64,000 nucleotides of DNA from Pseudomonas abietaniphila. Lineage in GTDB: Bacteria > Pseudomonadota > Gammaproteobacteria > Pseudomonadales > Pseudomonadaceae. The stretch spans positions 62,001 to 126,000 of the forward strand of contig NZ_CP155619.1 in NCBI RefSeq assembly GCF_039697315.1, read 5' to 3'. Shown in pieces: positions 1 to 11,418 of the stretch. The position numbers and the translations under genes are program-made. The notes under the pieces were generated by a model, which was given only the letters and a program-made list of their open reading frames with translations, was not told where the DNA came from and made no database searches. Within the stretch, counting starts at the first letter, position 1, and each line of letters starts with the position of its first letter.

Positions 1-2923
1 TCAGCGGAATCGCGCCGAACAGCGCTGCCAACGTGGTCATCAGGATCGGCCGGAACCGCAGCAGGGCCGCTTCGTAAATGGCGGTCTGTGGATCGACGCC
101 GCGGTTGCGCTCGGCGTCCAGCGCGAAGTCGATCATCATGATCGCGTTCTTCTTCACGATCCCAATCAACAGAATGATACCGATGATCGCGATCATGCCC
201 AGATCATTGCCGCTGAGGATCAACGCCAGCAACGCACCGATCGCGGCCGATGGCAGGGTCGAGAGAATGGTGATCGGGTGGATGTAGCTCTCGTACAGCA
301 CGCCCAGCACGATGTACATGGTCACGACGGCGGCCAGCACCAGCAGCAATGTGCTGGACAGCGAGGCTTGGAAGGCTTCGGCCGCACCCTGGAACTCGGT
401 CTGTACGCCGATCGGCATGCCGATGTCTTTCTGCACCTGCTCGATCACCTCCACCGCCTGCCCCAGCGCCACGCCGGGCGCCAGGTTGAACGACATCATC
501 ACTGCCGGAAACTGGCCGATGTGAGTAATGGCGAGCTGGGCCTGACGTTGCTCGACCTTCGCCAGACTCGACAGCTTGACCTGCCCACCGTCGGTGGTCT
601 TGACGTGAATCTGGTCCAGCGCCTTGGGGCCGAGGTCACTGGCCGCAGCCGCCTGCAGCACGACACGGTACTGGCTGGCCTGGGTGTAGATCGTGGAGAT
701 CTGCCGCTGGCCGAACGCGTCATACAACGCGTCGGTGATGTTGGACACCGTCACGCCCAGACGACTGGCAGCGTCCCGGTCGATGTTCAGGTACACCTGC
801 AAGCCCTTGTCCTGAAGGTCGCTGGCGACGTCGGTCAGTTCGGGACGCTCGGCCAGCGCCTCCACCAGCTTGTTGCTCCAGAGACTCAACAGTTCAGCGT
901 CCGGCGACGACATGCTGAACTGGTACTGCGTGCGACTGACACGGTCCTCGATCGTCAGGTCCTGCACCGGCTGCATGAACAGGCGGATGTCGGACAATTG
1001 ATCGACCTGCGGCTGAATGCGTTGAATCACCTGAGTGGCGGTCAGGTCGCGCTGATTGTGAGGCTTGAGGTTGATCAGCATGCGACCGCTGTTCAGTGTC
1101 GCGTTATCGCCGTCGACGCCGATGTAAGACGACAGACTGGCCACCGCGGGGTCTTGCAGGATGATGTTCGCCAGCGCCTGCTGCCGCTCGCTCATAGAGG
1201 CAAATGACACCGATTGCGGCGCCTCGGAAATCCCCTGAATCACACCCGTGTCCTGCACCGGAAAGAACCCTTTCGGCACCGCCAGGTAGAGCAACACGGT
1301 AACCCCAAGGGTGGCGATGGCGACCAGCAGGGTCAGCGGTTGATGCTTGAGCACCCATTGCAGCTTGCGACCATAGGCGCCGATCAGCCAGTCGATCCAC
1401 ACACCACTGGCGCGATAGAAACGTCCCTGCTCCTCTTCCTTGGGTTCACGCTTGAGCAACCGGGCACACATCATCGGCGTCAGGGTCAGCGACACCACCA
1501 GCGAAATCAGGATCGCCACCGCCAGCGTGATGGCGAACTCACGGAACAACCGCCCAACCACATCTGCCATGAACAACAGCGGGATCAGGACCGCAATCAA
1601 GGAGATGGTCAGCGAAATCAAGGTGAACCCGATCTGCCGCGCGCCTTTTAGCGCCGCCTGCAACGGGGTTTCACCCTCCTCCAGATGCCGGGAAATGTTC
1701 TCCAGCATCACAATGGCATCGTCGACCACGAAACCGGTGGCAATGGTCATGGCCATCAAGGTCAGGTTATTGACCGAAAAACCGGCGAGGTACATGACGC
1801 CGAAGGTGCCCACCAGCGACAGCGGCACGGCAATGGAAGGAATGATGGTGGCGCTGAGCCGGCGCAGGAACAGGAAGGTGACCAGCACCACCAGCACGAT
1901 GGAAATGAGCAGTTCGTGCTGCACATCGCTGACCGAGGCGCGGATGGTTTGGGTGCGGTCGGTCAGCACCACCACGTCGAGGCCGGCCGGCAGGTTGTCG
2001 GTGATGCTGGGCAGCAAGGCTTTGATCCGGTCGACCACTTCAATGACGTTGGCACCGGGCTGACGCTGGATATTGAGCAGGACCGCCTGATTCTGGTTCG
2101 CCCACGCGGCAAGCCGTTCATTCTCCGCGCCGTCGACGATCTGTGCGACGTCCTTGAGACGCAGCGGACCGCCGTTCTTGTACGCCAGGATCAGGTTGGC
2201 GTATTCCTCGGGGGATTTGAGCTGATCGTTGGCATCCAGCATCGACACCCGGGTCGGGCCATCGAAATTACCTTTGGGCGTATTGACGTTGGACGCGGTG
2301 ACCAGCGTGCGGACGTCCGAAAGGTTCAGACCGTTGGCCGCCAAGGCGTCAGGGTTGACCTTGATCCGCACCGCCTGACGCTGACCGCCGGCAATGCTGA
2401 CCATGCCGACGCCGCTGATCTGCGCGATCTTCTGCGCCATGCGCGTGTCGACCAGATCGTTGAGTTTAGGCAGCAGCATGGTTTTGGAGGTAATCGCCAG
2501 GGTCAGCACGGGCGTGTCGGCCGGGTTGACCTTGTTATAGGTCGGCGGTGCGGGCAAATCGTTCGGTAACAGGTTGGTCGCGCCGTTGATGGCGGCCTGC
2601 ACTTCCTGCTCGGCGACATCCATGTTGATGTCCAGGCTGAAGCGCAAGGTGATCACCGATGCACCGCCCGAACTGGTGGACGCCATTTGCGTCAGGCCGG
2701 GCATCTGCCCGAACTGGCGTTCCAATGGCGCGGTCACGGCACTGGTCATCACTTGCGGGCTGGCACCCGGATACAGGGTCATCACCCGGATGGTCGGATA
2801 ATCCACCTGCGGCAACGCCGAAACCGGCAGCAAGGTGTACGCGATCAGGCCGGCCAGGACGATGGCCAGCATGCTCAGCGTGGTCGCGACGGGCCTGAGG
2901 ATGAACAGGCGGGACAGGTTCAT
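1..2923 (-). CDS. muxB: RND multidrug efflux pump, MuxB/MdtB type (3' end cut by window)
   Basis: Inner-membrane RND (HAE1) permease that would drive proton-coupled drug export through a periplasmic adaptor and an outer-membrane channel. About 974 residues are in the window; the C-terminus runs off position 1. The frame is open throughout and starts with [18 protein letters not shown], the typical RND N-terminal helix. The TM4 region contains [17 protein letters not shown], with the two Asp residues of the proton relay. Its ATG overlaps the stop of the adaptor gene by 4 bp (ATGA), so the two are probably translationally coupled. Similarity to MdtB/MuxB rather than MexB is judged from memory of the N-terminal sequence. 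A muxC/mdtC-like second pump gene would be expected beyond the edge. Confidence 0.88.
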   Translation of the reverse strand, partial: MNLSRLFILRPVATTLSMLAIVLAGLIAYTLLPVSALPQVDYPTIRVMTLYPGASPQVMTSAVTAPLERQFGQMPGLTQMASTSSGGASVITLRFSLDINMDVAEQEVQAAINGATNLLPNDLPAPPTYNKVNPADTPVLTLAITSKTMLLPKLNDLVDTRMAQKIAQISGVGMVSIAGGQRQAVRIKVNPDALAANGLNLSDVRTLVTASNVNTPKGNFDGPTRVSMLDANDQLKSPEEYANLILAYKNGGPLRLKDVAQIVDGAENERLAAWANQNQAVLLNIQRQPGANVIEVVDRIKALLPSITDNLPAGLDVVVLTDRTQTIRASVSDVQHELLISIVLVVLVTFLFLRRLSATIIPSIAVPLSLVGTFGVMYLAGFSVNNLTLMAMTIATGFVVDDAIVMLENISRHLEEGETPLQAALKGARQIGFTLISLTISLIAVLIPLLFMADVVGRLFREFAITLAVAILISLVVSLTLTPMMCARLLKREPKEEEQGRFYRASGVWIDWLIGAYGRKLQWVLKHQPLTLLVAIATLGVTVLLYLAVPKGFFPVQDTGVIQGISEAPQSVSFASMSERQQALANIILQDPAVASLSSYIGVDGDNATLNSGRMLINLKPHNQRDLTATQVIQRIQPQVDQLSDIRLFMQPVQDLTIEDRVSRTQYQFSMSSPDAELLSLWSNKLVEALAERPELTDVASDLQDKGLQVYLNIDRDAASRLGVTVSNITDALYDAFGQRQISTIYTQASQYRVVLQAAAASDLGPKALDQIHVKTTDGGQVKLSSLAKVEQRQAQLAITHIGQFPAVMMSFNLAPGVALGQAVEVIEQVQKDIGMPIGVQTEFQGAAEAFQASLSSTLLLVLAAVVTMYIVLGVLYESYIHPITILSTLPSAAIGALLALILSGNDLGMIAIIGIILLIGIVKKNAIMMIDFALDAERNRGVDPQTAIYEAALLRFRPILMTTLAALFGAIPL

Positions 2924-4251
2924 ACGTTGCCTTTTTTCGCGGTCGCGGCGTTGGCCGACTCACCGGACTCCTTTTCCTTGGACGGCTGCCCCTGCAGTTT
3001 CTGCCCAGGCGTCGCCGGCACCTCCTTGCTGTCGTTGACCACGTCCACATCGCTGCCGTCTTTCAGGCGGTCGGTGCCTTCGAGCACCACGCGGTCACCA
3101 GCGACCAGTCCTTCGGTCACGACCGTCGAGTTTTCATCGCTTGGCCCGGTTTTCAGCGAGCGAATACGGACTTTCTTGTCGCCCTCCATCACGTACACGA
3201 AGGTGCCATTGACGCCGAACTGAACGGCCGCCGAAGGCACCAGCACCACGTTTTTCAGGGTATTGGCCAGAAGCCGTGCGTTGACGAACTGATTGGGAAA
3301 CAACGCTTCATTGGCGTTATCGAAGCGCGCCTTGAACTTCAGCGTGCCGGTGGTGATGTCGATCTGGTTGTCGATGCTCGCCAGCACACCCGTGGCCTGC
3401 AACTTCACGTCGCCGCGGTCCCACGCCTCGACCGGCAGCTTGTCGCCGCTGCGGTAGTGGCCGATCACGTCTGCCAGGTCTTTTTCCGGCAAGGTGAAGT
3501 TGACGGTGATGGGCTTGGTCTGGGTGATGACCGCCAGTGCAGTGGTGTCGTTGGCGGCAACCAGGTTACCGACGTCCAGCTGCCGCAGACCGATGCGGCC
3601 CGAGATGGGCGCCCGGATCTGCGTGAAATCGAGGTTGAGCTTGGCGTCACCCACGGCAGCCTGGTTGGTCTTGATGGTGCCCTGGTACTGACCGACCAAC
3701 GATTCGGCGGTGTCCAGGGTCTGCTTGGCGATGCTGTCTTCTTTGTACAGGTCCCGATAACGCTGTACATCGATCTGAGCATTCTTCAGCAACGCCTGGT
3801 TCTGCATCAGCGTGCCTTCGGCCTGCTGCAACGCAATCTGGTAGCTGCGTGGGTCGATCACCGCCAGCAGATCGCCGGCCTTGACCTGCTGGCCTTCCTG
3901 AAAGTTGATCTTCATCAGTTCGCCGGCCACGCGGCTGCGCACATTGATCGTGTTCATCGCCGTGACGGTGCCCAGGGCTTTGTAGTAGATCGGGAAGTCA
4001 CCGGTCGTTGCGGGTGCCACGCGCACCGGAACCAGGCCGGTGGAACCGCCGAATCCCGGACGCTGCCCCGTCATTTTCCCCGCCCCGCCACTGCGGCTGG
4101 CGCCCTTGTGCGCCTGACCGGATTGCTGCGCGGTGGCATCCATCTTGGCGGACGACCCCGGCCAGTACCGCCAACAGACGCCTGCGACAATCAATAGGAC
4201 CAACAGGCTGATCAGCCAGCGGCGAGAATTACGGGAACCAGACGATTGCAT
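2920..4251 (-). CDS. muxA: RND efflux periplasmic adaptor (membrane fusion protein), MuxA/MdtA type
   Basis: 443-aa periplasmic adaptor linking the RND permease to an outer-membrane channel. The start chosen at 4251 ([13 protein letters not shown]) leads directly into a hydrophobic N-terminal anchor (about residues 10-28). A start 24 codons upstream is possible but would put unrelated sequence before the anchor. Recognisable parts are the lipoyl/barrel-sandwich segment ([19 protein letters not shown] and, later, [20 protein letters not shown]), a central helical hairpin, and a beta-barrel domain ([17 protein letters not shown]). The C-terminus is a charged Lys/Glu-rich tail. It is first in an operon with muxB. 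Confidence 0.9.
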   Translation of the reverse strand: MQSSGSRNSRRWLISLLVLLIVAGVCWRYWPGSSAKMDATAQQSGQAHKGASRSGGAGKMTGQRPGFGGSTGLVPVRVAPATTGDFPIYYKALGTVTAMNTINVRSRVAGELMKINFQEGQQVKAGDLLAVIDPRSYQIALQQAEGTLMQNQALLKNAQIDVQRYRDLYKEDSIAKQTLDTAESLVGQYQGTIKTNQAAVGDAKLNLDFTQIRAPISGRIGLRQLDVGNLVAANDTTALAVITQTKPITVNFTLPEKDLADVIGHYRSGDKLPVEAWDRGDVKLQATGVLASIDNQIDITTGTLKFKARFDNANEALFPNQFVNARLLANTLKNVVLVPSAAVQFGVNGTFVYVMEGDKKVRIRSLKTGPSDENSTVVTEGLVAGDRVVLEGTDRLKDGSDVDVVNDSKEVPATPGQKLQGQPSKEKESGESANAATAKKGNV

Positions 4252-4386
4252 GAATAAATCAACCAGTGTGCGCGTGAGCGTCTTCGGGAGGCTGAACAAT
4301 AAGCATAGTGAGGTGCCAAGCAAAGGACCTTTACCGGCAATTTACCCAGTGCTTACTTAAGTAACGTGTTGACCTGCAAATGAAAA

Positions 4387-4407
4387 CGGCCTGATCGAGT
4401 CAGGCCG
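4387..4407 (-). terminator. Rho-independent terminator of tpx
   Basis: An 8-bp perfect stem (CGGCCTGA/TCAGGCCG) with a 5-nt loop. Read on the minus strand it is followed by TTTTCATTT. It lies about 55 bp past the tpx stop. Confidence 0.75.
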
Positions 4408-4460
4408 CTTTGTGTTGCGAAGTATTGCCGTGCGTTATCCGGCAATACGCAACGAACAAC

Positions 4461-4961
4461 TTACTTGAGCACGGCCAGTGCGGCGTCGTAGTTCGGCTCC
4501 TGGCCGATCTCGGGTACCAGTTCGCTGTGCAGCACGTTATCGTTTTCGTCCAGCACAACGACAGCGCGGGTGGTCAGGCCGACCATCGGGCCGTCAGCGA
4601 TTGCCACACCGTAGGCTTGCATGAAGTCAGCGCCACGCATGGTGGACAGGTTTTTAACGTTTTCCAGGCCTTCGGCGCCGCAGAAACGCGCTTGCGCGAA
4701 CGGCAGGTCAGCCGAGATGCACAGCACCACAGCGTTGTTCAGGTCATTGGCCTGAGCGTTGAACTTGCGGACCGAGGTGGCGCAGGTCGGGGTGTCAACG
4801 CTTGGGAAGATGTTCAGCACTTTGCGCTTGCCGGCAAAGGTTTCCAGGGTCACGTCAGACAGATCGCCACCGACCAGTTTGAAAGCGGGCGCCTTGCTGC
4901 CGACCTTTGGCAGTTCGCCGCTGATCTGTACCGGGGAGCCTCTACGAGTCACTTGAGCCAT
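4461..4961 (-). CDS. tpx: Thiol peroxidase Tpx (atypical 2-Cys peroxiredoxin)
   Basis: 166-aa cytosolic or periplasmic peroxiredoxin that reduces H2O2 and alkyl peroxides using thioredoxin. The peroxidatic Cys is C60 in [14 protein letters not shown] and the resolving Cys is C94 in ARFCGAEGL; this spacing is characteristic of Tpx. Length is normal for the family. It is a single-gene unit with its own terminator, between muxA and tamB and on the same strand. Confidence 0.96.
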   Translation of the reverse strand: MAQVTRRGSPVQISGELPKVGSKAPAFKLVGGDLSDVTLETFAGKRKVLNIFPSVDTPTCATSVRKFNAQANDLNNAVVLCISADLPFAQARFCGAEGLENVKNLSTMRGADFMQAYGVAIADGPMVGLTTRAVVVLDENDNVLHSELVPEIGQEPNYDAALAVLK

Positions 4962-5070
4962 GAGCTGAGTCCTTATTTTGAGGTTGCGGGAAAGACAGGA
5001 AGTTAACCACGAATCGGCCTGACGACCTACTGGAAGGCATCACTTTGTTGTCGGTGGTGCCTTCGCCCTT

Positions 5071-8000
5071 TTAAAAATCCCGTTTATAGAAAATATCCAG
5101 CGAACTGGCGACGCCGCTCGCCGCCTCCACGTAGACCTTCTTGCTCAACAGGTACCGCAGGGCGATCGTATTCGCCGGTTCGAACACCCCTACTCCATAC
5201 CGCAAACTGAGCTTGTCGGTGATCTTGCCACTGGCAACCACGGCGGTAGTGTCGCCACTGCCAGAGGTGTCCAGGTCGAAGTCTTTGATCCCGAGACCGG
5301 AGGCCAGTTTGCCCGCTGTTGACGAACTGCCGGCCAGCCCAAGTGCCAACGCGGCTTGAGCCATCATGTTGTTGTCTTCACCGTTGGTGGCCAACGGGCG
5401 GCCTAGCACCAGATAGGACAGCGCCTGCTCCTGACTCATCGCGGGCTCGGAAAATACCGTGGTCGTCGGCTGTTCGGCGCTGCCACTCAGGCGAATACCG
5501 GCAATCACATCGTCGGTCTGGCGAATCGCTTCGATGTCCAGGTACGGCTGATCCACCGGCCCCGCGAACAGCAGTCGCGCTTTGCGGATGGTCAGGCGCT
5601 GACCATAAGCGCGATAACGGCCGTCGTTGAGGTTCAGTTCGCCCCGGGTGTCCAGGTTGTCACCAATGTGAACGTGCCCCGCCAAGTTGGCCGTCAGACC
5701 GAAGCCGGTGAAACTCAACTGCTCCTGACCGACCTCGACGTTGATGTCCATGGCGATGGCCATCGGCGGCTTGCCCGCTTCGGTTTGCGCGCCGACGATC
5801 ACCGTGTCATCGGACACTTTGACGGTGGACGGCGGCAATTGGCGGACCGTGATCTCGCCTTTGGGGATCAGCACCTTGCCCGACACCGCCAGCCGATCGC
5901 CCTGCAAGCTGATCTTAAGGTCGGGGGCTGCTTCCAGCTTGGCATAGGGTTCGACGGTGATCGGCAGATGCGAGCCCTGCAGGTTGATACCGACGTTCAA
6001 CGCGTCAGCCCACGCAATCTGCCCGCTGATGCTGCCTTGACCCGCCGCGCCACTGCGCCAGTTGCCCTTCAACTGCACGTTCTCGCCTGCGATCAAGGCT
6101 TGCACATTGAGTTTTTCAAGGGTGATCGGCAGTTCCGGCCCGGACACTTCGCCGTCGCTCAACACGACATTGCCGTTAACCTGCGGTGCCAACAGACCAC
6201 CGGAGATGCGCCCGCTGCCGTTCAGCTTGCCGTTGAGCTTTTCAACCATCGTGACGAAGGGCCGTGCCACGGACACATCAAGCCCCGTCAGCGTGAAATC
6301 GCCGTTGACGGGTTTGTTTTTCGCCACGGGATCAATGCTCAGGCGGGCCAGCAAGTCACCCAGCTTTCCACCTCGAAAATCCAGCGTGGTGTCGACTTTC
6401 TTAGGCGTCAGGCTGCTCGTGAGCTTCAGCGTCTGGTACGGAAAGTCCAGCCATTGGCTCTTCTCTTTGACGCGCAACGTGCCGCCACTGGCGTCGATCA
6501 CCACCTGCCCGTGGGGTCCGGACGCCGGCAGATCCAGCTGGACATCAGCGTTCAACGCGCCTTTCCATGCAAAGTCCTTGGGCAACCACTGCGCGAGACT
6601 GTCCAGCGGGAACTGCTTGAGGTGGTAACGCAAGCGTGGGTCGGGCATCAGGCGCTGGTCTTCGCCGCACAGACTGGCCGGACCGGAGAGCCAGCAATGG
6701 GCGCCAAAATTGATTTTGCCGTCAGCGAGGCGTTCGAGTTTTGCCGGTTGCTGCAGCTTCCAGTCCTGCCCGCCCGTTTGCACATCACCGCTGGCCAGAC
6801 GGCCGCGCCAGTTGCCCTTGTCAAGCGTGCCATCCAGCGCCAACGCCAGCTTGAGCAATGGCCCTTGCAGGTCAAGCTTGACCTGCTGACGCTTGATATC
6901 ACCCTGACCATTCACCACGAGCGTGCCCAGCGCCGTGTCTCCTACCTGAATGCCGCTGGTTTTCAGGTCGACGGTCGCGCGTTGCGCAGTGTCCAGCTTC
7001 GCCGACAGGTTCAGGCTTTGCAGCTTGTTGGTCTCGTACGCCAGTTGCGTACCTTGCAGGCCCAGTTGCCCTTGGGGCGCCTGTAGCGTGCCGGCCAGAT
7101 CGACACGGCCTTTGACCTGACCCTGCAGCCGCGGCCAGAGCTGACCCAGTCGCGGCAGGTTCAGGTCCAGTTGCGCGATCAGCTTCTGTTGCAGGCTTCC
7201 GGTGCCCTGAATGCGGTTGTCACCCAGACGAATGTCCAAGGCGCTCACGCTCCATCTGTCCCCTGCTCCATCGGCCTTGGCTTGCATCACCGCAGGCTGC
7301 CCCCGCAGGCGACCCTTGAGGTCAAGATCGGCATTCAGGTTCAGCCGTTCACCCTTGAAAGAACCCTTGCTGCGCAGCGGGCCAGCAAGTGATCCCGGTA
7401 GCTCCGCCACCCAGAACGAAGGATCGATGGCGCTCAAGTCCAGCGCGGTATCCCAAGCGACCCCGTCAGCGAACTGCACGTTAACGTGACCACTGGCTTT
7501 GCCTTGCCCCGCCACCAACTCAAGCTGCGGCAGGAAAATTTGCTGCAAATCCCCGCTGAACGGACTTTGCAGACTGAACGGACCCGCCGGGCCTTTGAAG
7601 TCACCGATGAAATTGCCCAGGTACTTGCCGTCTGTATAGGAAATCTCGCCATTAAAGGTATGAACACTGACTTGCGGTTCGTCGATCACCGGATATAGGC
7701 GGTGCCAGGGGAAATCGAGCCAGTCGACCTTTGCGTCGGCACTCAAGCCTTTTTGCCAATCCAGCGATCCGCTGATCTTCAACCACTGTTCGGCACTGGC
7801 GGTCAAGTCCAGGGTGGTGATTTGCGCACCCTTGGCATCGACCCGCCCTTGCAGCGCCAAGATAACCGGGCCCTGCTCGGCGGGCAGACTGGCGTTGCCG
7901 AGAATGGCGTATCCCTGCGCCAGATCGCCCTTGGCGTTCAGCGTCAGCTGGTTGAGTTGCAGCGTAGCGGGCAGGTCCTTGCTGGCTTTGAAACCGTCAC

Positions 8001-8763
8001 TGGTGATCGCGACTTCTGCCGGCAGATTTTCCACCAGGGGCTGCAACTGCCCCACCAGCTTCGCCTCGATGTAGCCGCTGGTCTGAGCGTTCACATTCAG
8101 CGTCTTGAGCAGGTCGCCTGCCACATTCAAGGTCAACGACAACGGCTGACCACTCACATCAGGCAGCTTGACCTGACCTTGCGCCGTCAACGGCCAGTCA
8201 CCGACGGGCTTCAGCAAACCGGTGAGGTCCAGCACGATGTCGTCGCGTTGCGCGTGCACGGAATCGATCTTCAAACCGTCTGCCGTCCAATGGGCCGCGA
8301 GCTGCACGTCCCGCACTTGCTCGGTCCCGTCCAGGTGCAGGCTGCCGATCTGAACCTCGCCCAGTTCGATGGCCACCGGCAACGTGAGCGTAGGCAGCGT
8401 GATCGGGCCGTCACTGCCTTCGTCGGTGGAAGGTGCGAAGTGCAGGCGAATATCCGAGGTCTTCAAGGTGTCGATGCACAGCGTCATCCGCATCAGGCAC
8501 GACGGCGACCACTCGAACACCGGAGCGTCGACCTCGACCTTGCTCTCGCCTTGCTGCCAGACCAGGGCATCGGCTTGCCAGGCGCCGCCCAGACGACCCG
8601 AAAAGTTCTTGATCTCCAGACCCGGTACCCATGCTAATGCCCAGCGACTTCCTGACGATGTCCCAAGCACCAGCCCCAGTGAGATCACAATCAGGATCAT
8701 CAGCGCCAAGACACTTGCCGCGAAAATAAGTGAAATGCGCTTCAACAGTGCCGCCTTTGTCAC
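5071..8763 (-). CDS. tamB: Translocation and assembly module subunit TamB
   Basis: 1230-aa AsmA-like protein anchored in the inner membrane by an N-terminal helix (about residues 8-33). The long periplasmic beta-rich region would span to the outer membrane, where it works with TamA in outer-membrane biogenesis and probably lipid transport. The C-terminal DUF490/TamB domain is recognisable (LSYLVLGRPL, GLAGSSSTAGKLASGLGIKD) and the protein ends in Phe (YKRDF), as is usual. The start is GTG at 8763 and overlaps the tamA stop by 4 bp (GTGA), giving a tamA-tamB operon. Confidence 0.94.
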   Translation of the reverse strand: MTKAALLKRISLIFAASVLALMILIVISLGLVLGTSSGSRWALAWVPGLEIKNFSGRLGGAWQADALVWQQGESKVEVDAPVFEWSPSCLMRMTLCIDTLKTSDIRLHFAPSTDEGSDGPITLPTLTLPVAIELGEVQIGSLHLDGTEQVRDVQLAAHWTADGLKIDSVHAQRDDIVLDLTGLLKPVGDWPLTAQGQVKLPDVSGQPLSLTLNVAGDLLKTLNVNAQTSGYIEAKLVGQLQPLVENLPAEVAITSDGFKASKDLPATLQLNQLTLNAKGDLAQGYAILGNASLPAEQGPVILALQGRVDAKGAQITTLDLTASAEQWLKISGSLDWQKGLSADAKVDWLDFPWHRLYPVIDEPQVSVHTFNGEISYTDGKYLGNFIGDFKGPAGPFSLQSPFSGDLQQIFLPQLELVAGQGKASGHVNVQFADGVAWDTALDLSAIDPSFWVAELPGSLAGPLRSKGSFKGERLNLNADLDLKGRLRGQPAVMQAKADGAGDRWSVSALDIRLGDNRIQGTGSLQQKLIAQLDLNLPRLGQLWPRLQGQVKGRVDLAGTLQAPQGQLGLQGTQLAYETNKLQSLNLSAKLDTAQRATVDLKTSGIQVGDTALGTLVVNGQGDIKRQQVKLDLQGPLLKLALALDGTLDKGNWRGRLASGDVQTGGQDWKLQQPAKLERLADGKINFGAHCWLSGPASLCGEDQRLMPDPRLRYHLKQFPLDSLAQWLPKDFAWKGALNADVQLDLPASGPHGQVVIDASGGTLRVKEKSQWLDFPYQTLKLTSSLTPKKVDTTLDFRGGKLGDLLARLSIDPVAKNKPVNGDFTLTGLDVSVARPFVTMVEKLNGKLNGSGRISGGLLAPQVNGNVVLSDGEVSGPELPITLEKLNVQALIAGENVQLKGNWRSGAAGQGSISGQIAWADALNVGINLQGSHLPITVEPYAKLEAAPDLKISLQGDRLAVSGKVLIPKGEITVRQLPPSTVKVSDDTVIVGAQTEAGKPPMAIAMDINVEVGQEQLSFTGFGLTANLAGHVHIGDNLDTRGELNLNDGRYRAYGQRLTIRKARLLFAGPVDQPYLDIEAIRQTDDVIAGIRLSGSAEQPTTTVFSEPAMSQEQALSYLVLGRPLATNGEDNNMMAQAALALGLAGSSSTAGKLASGLGIKDFDLDTSGSGDTTAVVASGKITDKLSLRYGVGVFEPANTIALRYLLSKKVYVEAASGVASSLDIFYKRDF

Positions 8764-10490
8764 AATTCAGGTCCCATCGAGAAATGCAGACGAATGCCAC
8801 CGTCATCATCCAGCGCGTGGGCCAGATCCAGTCGCAGCGGCCCCACCGGTGAAACCCAGCGAATGCCAATGCCGACGCCGGTTTTGAGGCTTGGCAAGTC
8901 CAGCGAGTTGAACGAGTTGCCTTGGTCGACGAAGGCCGCAACCCGCCACTTTTCAGCGATCGAGTACTGGTACTCAGCACTGCCGGCAATCATGTAGCGG
9001 CCGCCGATCTTGTCGCCATCAGAGTTTTCCGGGGACAGTGACTGATAGTCGTAACCCCGAACGCTCTGGTCACCACCGGCAAAGAATCGCAGCGAAGGCG
9101 GAATGGATTTGTAACCGTTGGTGGCCGTGCCGCCCACCTGCACGCGGCCGAGAAAACGGTGGTTCTGTGCAACCGTTGTCAGCCCCTTGATCAGTGCGGT
9201 GCCGTGCAGCACGTTGGCGTCCGAGCCCAGACCTTCCTTCGCCACCTCGGTTTCGAACTGCAGACGGTAACCGTTGTGCGGGTCAATCCGGTTATCGCTG
9301 CGCAGATAGGAATAGCTGATGCCGGGCATCAACAAGGTGCTCAAGCCTTCATCGTTGCCCAGACGGTACTCTTCCCGCTGCCATTTGAGGGAAATGACCC
9401 GCTCCCAGCCGCTGGGCAACTTGCTGTGCCACTCAGGACCGACCGTCAGCAGTTTGCTGAGGCTGTCGGTGTCAGCGATTTCTTCGTATTGATAGCCGCC
9501 AGCGAATCGCAGTTTATCGGTCAGTGGCGGGTCCAGCGGGATGTCATAAAACAGGCCGACGTTCTGGCGTGGCGCCGACAATTCGGATTCGACGCCGTAG
9601 CTGTGGCCTTGGGGATTGGCCCAGTGACGGGTCCAGTTGGCTTTTACGCGAGGACCGACGTCCGTCGAATAGCCCACACCCAGCCCCATGGTGCGAGGCT
9701 TGCGGGTTTGCAGTTGAACGTCGACGGGGATCACCTGACCTTGCGCATCGGTGGGTGACGCATCGACACGAACACCCTCGAAATAACCGCTTGATTGCAT
9801 GGCCTGGTTGAGCTCGGCGATCAGCTCGGAATCGTAAGGCGTGTCCTCCTTGAAGGGCACCATGCGTTTGAGCAGGTCTTCATCAAACGGTGCATCGCCA
9901 CTGAACGTGACTTTGCCCAGCGAAAACCGGGGGCCGCTGTCGTAAACCAGCTCGATGTCAGCGACACCCGCCCGCGGGTCAACGGACAGGCGTTGAACGA
10001 CGAATCGCCCTTTGAAAAAGCCGTAGCGCGCGGCCTGATTCTGAATAAGGCGCTTGGCGTCCTCATAGCGACCGTGATTGAGCACCGCTCCCGACCTGAG
10101 TGCATCGCTCTTGGGCACTTTGAATGCCTTGAGCTGACGCGCATCGCCCTCGATCCGCACCGTGACGTTACGCAAATGCACCGGTTCGCCGGGCTCTACG
10201 GTAAGAACAAGGTGCAGGTCCTTGTCGGTCCGTTTGACCTCAGTATCGATCTGCGCCTGGTAGTAACCCAGCGCCTGGGCCGCTTTCTGTGCCTGCTCGA
10301 CAGCGCCCACGCTAAAACGCTCGAGCGCCTGTTCATCACGCTCGCCGAGGGTGCCCACGTACCCTTCAATGTTGGATTTGAGCTCGGAATTGGACGGCTT
10401 GATCCTTACATCCAACTGCGCATCGGCGAACGCCGCACAGCTGGAAAACATCAGGATAAAACCACTGGTGAATCGACCGGGAAACTTCAT
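8760..10490 (-). CDS. tamA: Outer-membrane assembly factor TamA (Omp85/BamA family)
   Basis: 576-aa outer-membrane protein, partner of TamB. It starts with a signal peptide (MKFPGRFTSGFILMFSSCAA, cleavage probably after AFA). About 240 residues of POTRA repeats follow, then a 16-stranded barrel domain with the Omp85 signature FFAGGDQSVRGYDYQSLSP near residue 460. The ATG at 10490 was chosen because it places the signal peptide at the N-terminus; an in-frame GTG 18 bp upstream also exists. No strong ribosome site is seen for either start. Confidence 0.93.
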   Translation of the reverse strand: MKFPGRFTSGFILMFSSCAAFADAQLDVRIKPSNSELKSNIEGYVGTLGERDEQALERFSVGAVEQAQKAAQALGYYQAQIDTEVKRTDKDLHLVLTVEPGEPVHLRNVTVRIEGDARQLKAFKVPKSDALRSGAVLNHGRYEDAKRLIQNQAARYGFFKGRFVVQRLSVDPRAGVADIELVYDSGPRFSLGKVTFSGDAPFDEDLLKRMVPFKEDTPYDSELIAELNQAMQSSGYFEGVRVDASPTDAQGQVIPVDVQLQTRKPRTMGLGVGYSTDVGPRVKANWTRHWANPQGHSYGVESELSAPRQNVGLFYDIPLDPPLTDKLRFAGGYQYEEIADTDSLSKLLTVGPEWHSKLPSGWERVISLKWQREEYRLGNDEGLSTLLMPGISYSYLRSDNRIDPHNGYRLQFETEVAKEGLGSDANVLHGTALIKGLTTVAQNHRFLGRVQVGGTATNGYKSIPPSLRFFAGGDQSVRGYDYQSLSPENSDGDKIGGRYMIAGSAEYQYSIAEKWRVAAFVDQGNSFNSLDLPSLKTGVGIGIRWVSPVGPLRLDLAHALDDDGGIRLHFSMGPEL

Positions 10491-10557
10491 AGGCGCGGAT
10501 GCTAACACGAGCGGCGGGTGCTTCTGGAACCCGCTGGGATGGACAAAAGATCCGCGG

Positions 10558-11208
10558 TCAAACCATGGAACCGATTGAAACCTGAGGGTTTGGGTGAAAA
10601 AAGACGTGCTCTCGGATAGGTCCTACAGCCACTTCTCCAATCTCCTCATAACCCTGTCGTTTGTAGAACTCCAGATAATGGTCATTGCCGGTGTCCAGCA
10701 CGATGCCTTTGGAGTGCTCGTCCACGGCGCACCAGTCATGCAGCGCTTGCAGCAACTGCTCACCGTGGTGTTTGCCCTGAAAATCGGGGTGGATCCCCAG
10801 CAGCGGCAGGACATGGACCGCATCGGAAGGCAGGCACGCCAGCACCGCCTGGTAATACTCCAGATACCGTTGAGTACAACGAAGCCCGGTGCTCATCACC
10901 ATGCGCAACCGCCACGCCCAGCTTTCGGTGATGCCCAGACGCCGTTTCGGCGGCGCGATCAGCGCGACGCCGACCAGACGGTCCTCGACAAACAACCCCA
11001 GTGCCGGCATGTCTTGCAGGAAGTGCTGCTTCACCAACTCGCGAACCGTCGCGCGTACTCGATGCTCATAGCCGGACCGGCCGGATTCGAACAAATAACC
11101 GAAACTGGGTTCGTGCCGGTACGCCTGGTACAGCAATGATCGAGCTTCTCGGGAGTAACCGCTGTCCAGCTGACGGATGTCCGCAGATGCATGTGCTGAT
11201 TCAGGCAT
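10558..11208 (-). CDS. GNAT family N-acetyltransferase
   Basis: 216-aa protein with a GNAT fold. Motif A is seen at LLGIHPDFQGKHHGEQLL (acetyl-CoA pyrophosphate loop, with Q-G-K-x-x-G in place of Q/RxxGxG/A). The C-terminal motif is IVLDTGNDHYLEFYKRQGYEEIGE, interrupted here only for length; its LEFYKRQGYE core is typical. The substrate is not predictable. It is a monocistronic gene between tamA and xthA. Confidence 0.8.
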   Translation of the reverse strand: MPESAHASADIRQLDSGYSREARSLLYQAYRHEPSFGYLFESGRSGYEHRVRATVRELVKQHFLQDMPALGLFVEDRLVGVALIAPPKRRLGITESWAWRLRMVMSTGLRCTQRYLEYYQAVLACLPSDAVHVLPLLGIHPDFQGKHHGEQLLQALHDWCAVDEHSKGIVLDTGNDHYLEFYKRQGYEEIGEVAVGPIREHVFFHPNPQVSIGSMV

Positions 11209-11418
11209 GTGATCGTGTCCCTTTCGATGACCCGACTCGTTCGGACGGGCTCATGGTATCAAGCGTTCGAGTGGCGGGCCTTGACGACAGTTCCGATGAG
11301 TTTCCCAAGCATTTCCCACAGCGTAGCAGCCCGTCGATGAGTGAGATTGCCCTTGAGGCTGGCCGTTGGCAGGCAGGTCAGCTAGCATCGCGGTTTGTTT
11401 TTGCCAGGACTGCCGTCT

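Noticed and set aside
5034..5063. Hairpin AAGGCATCAC/GTGGTGCCTT between tpx and tamB as a tamB terminator
   Set aside because: Read in the tamB direction it is followed by CCAGTAGG, with no U-tract, and the stem has a mismatch; not listed as a feature.
5668..7086. 472-codon open frame on the plus strand
   Set aside because: Antisense to tamB; no start-site support or domain.
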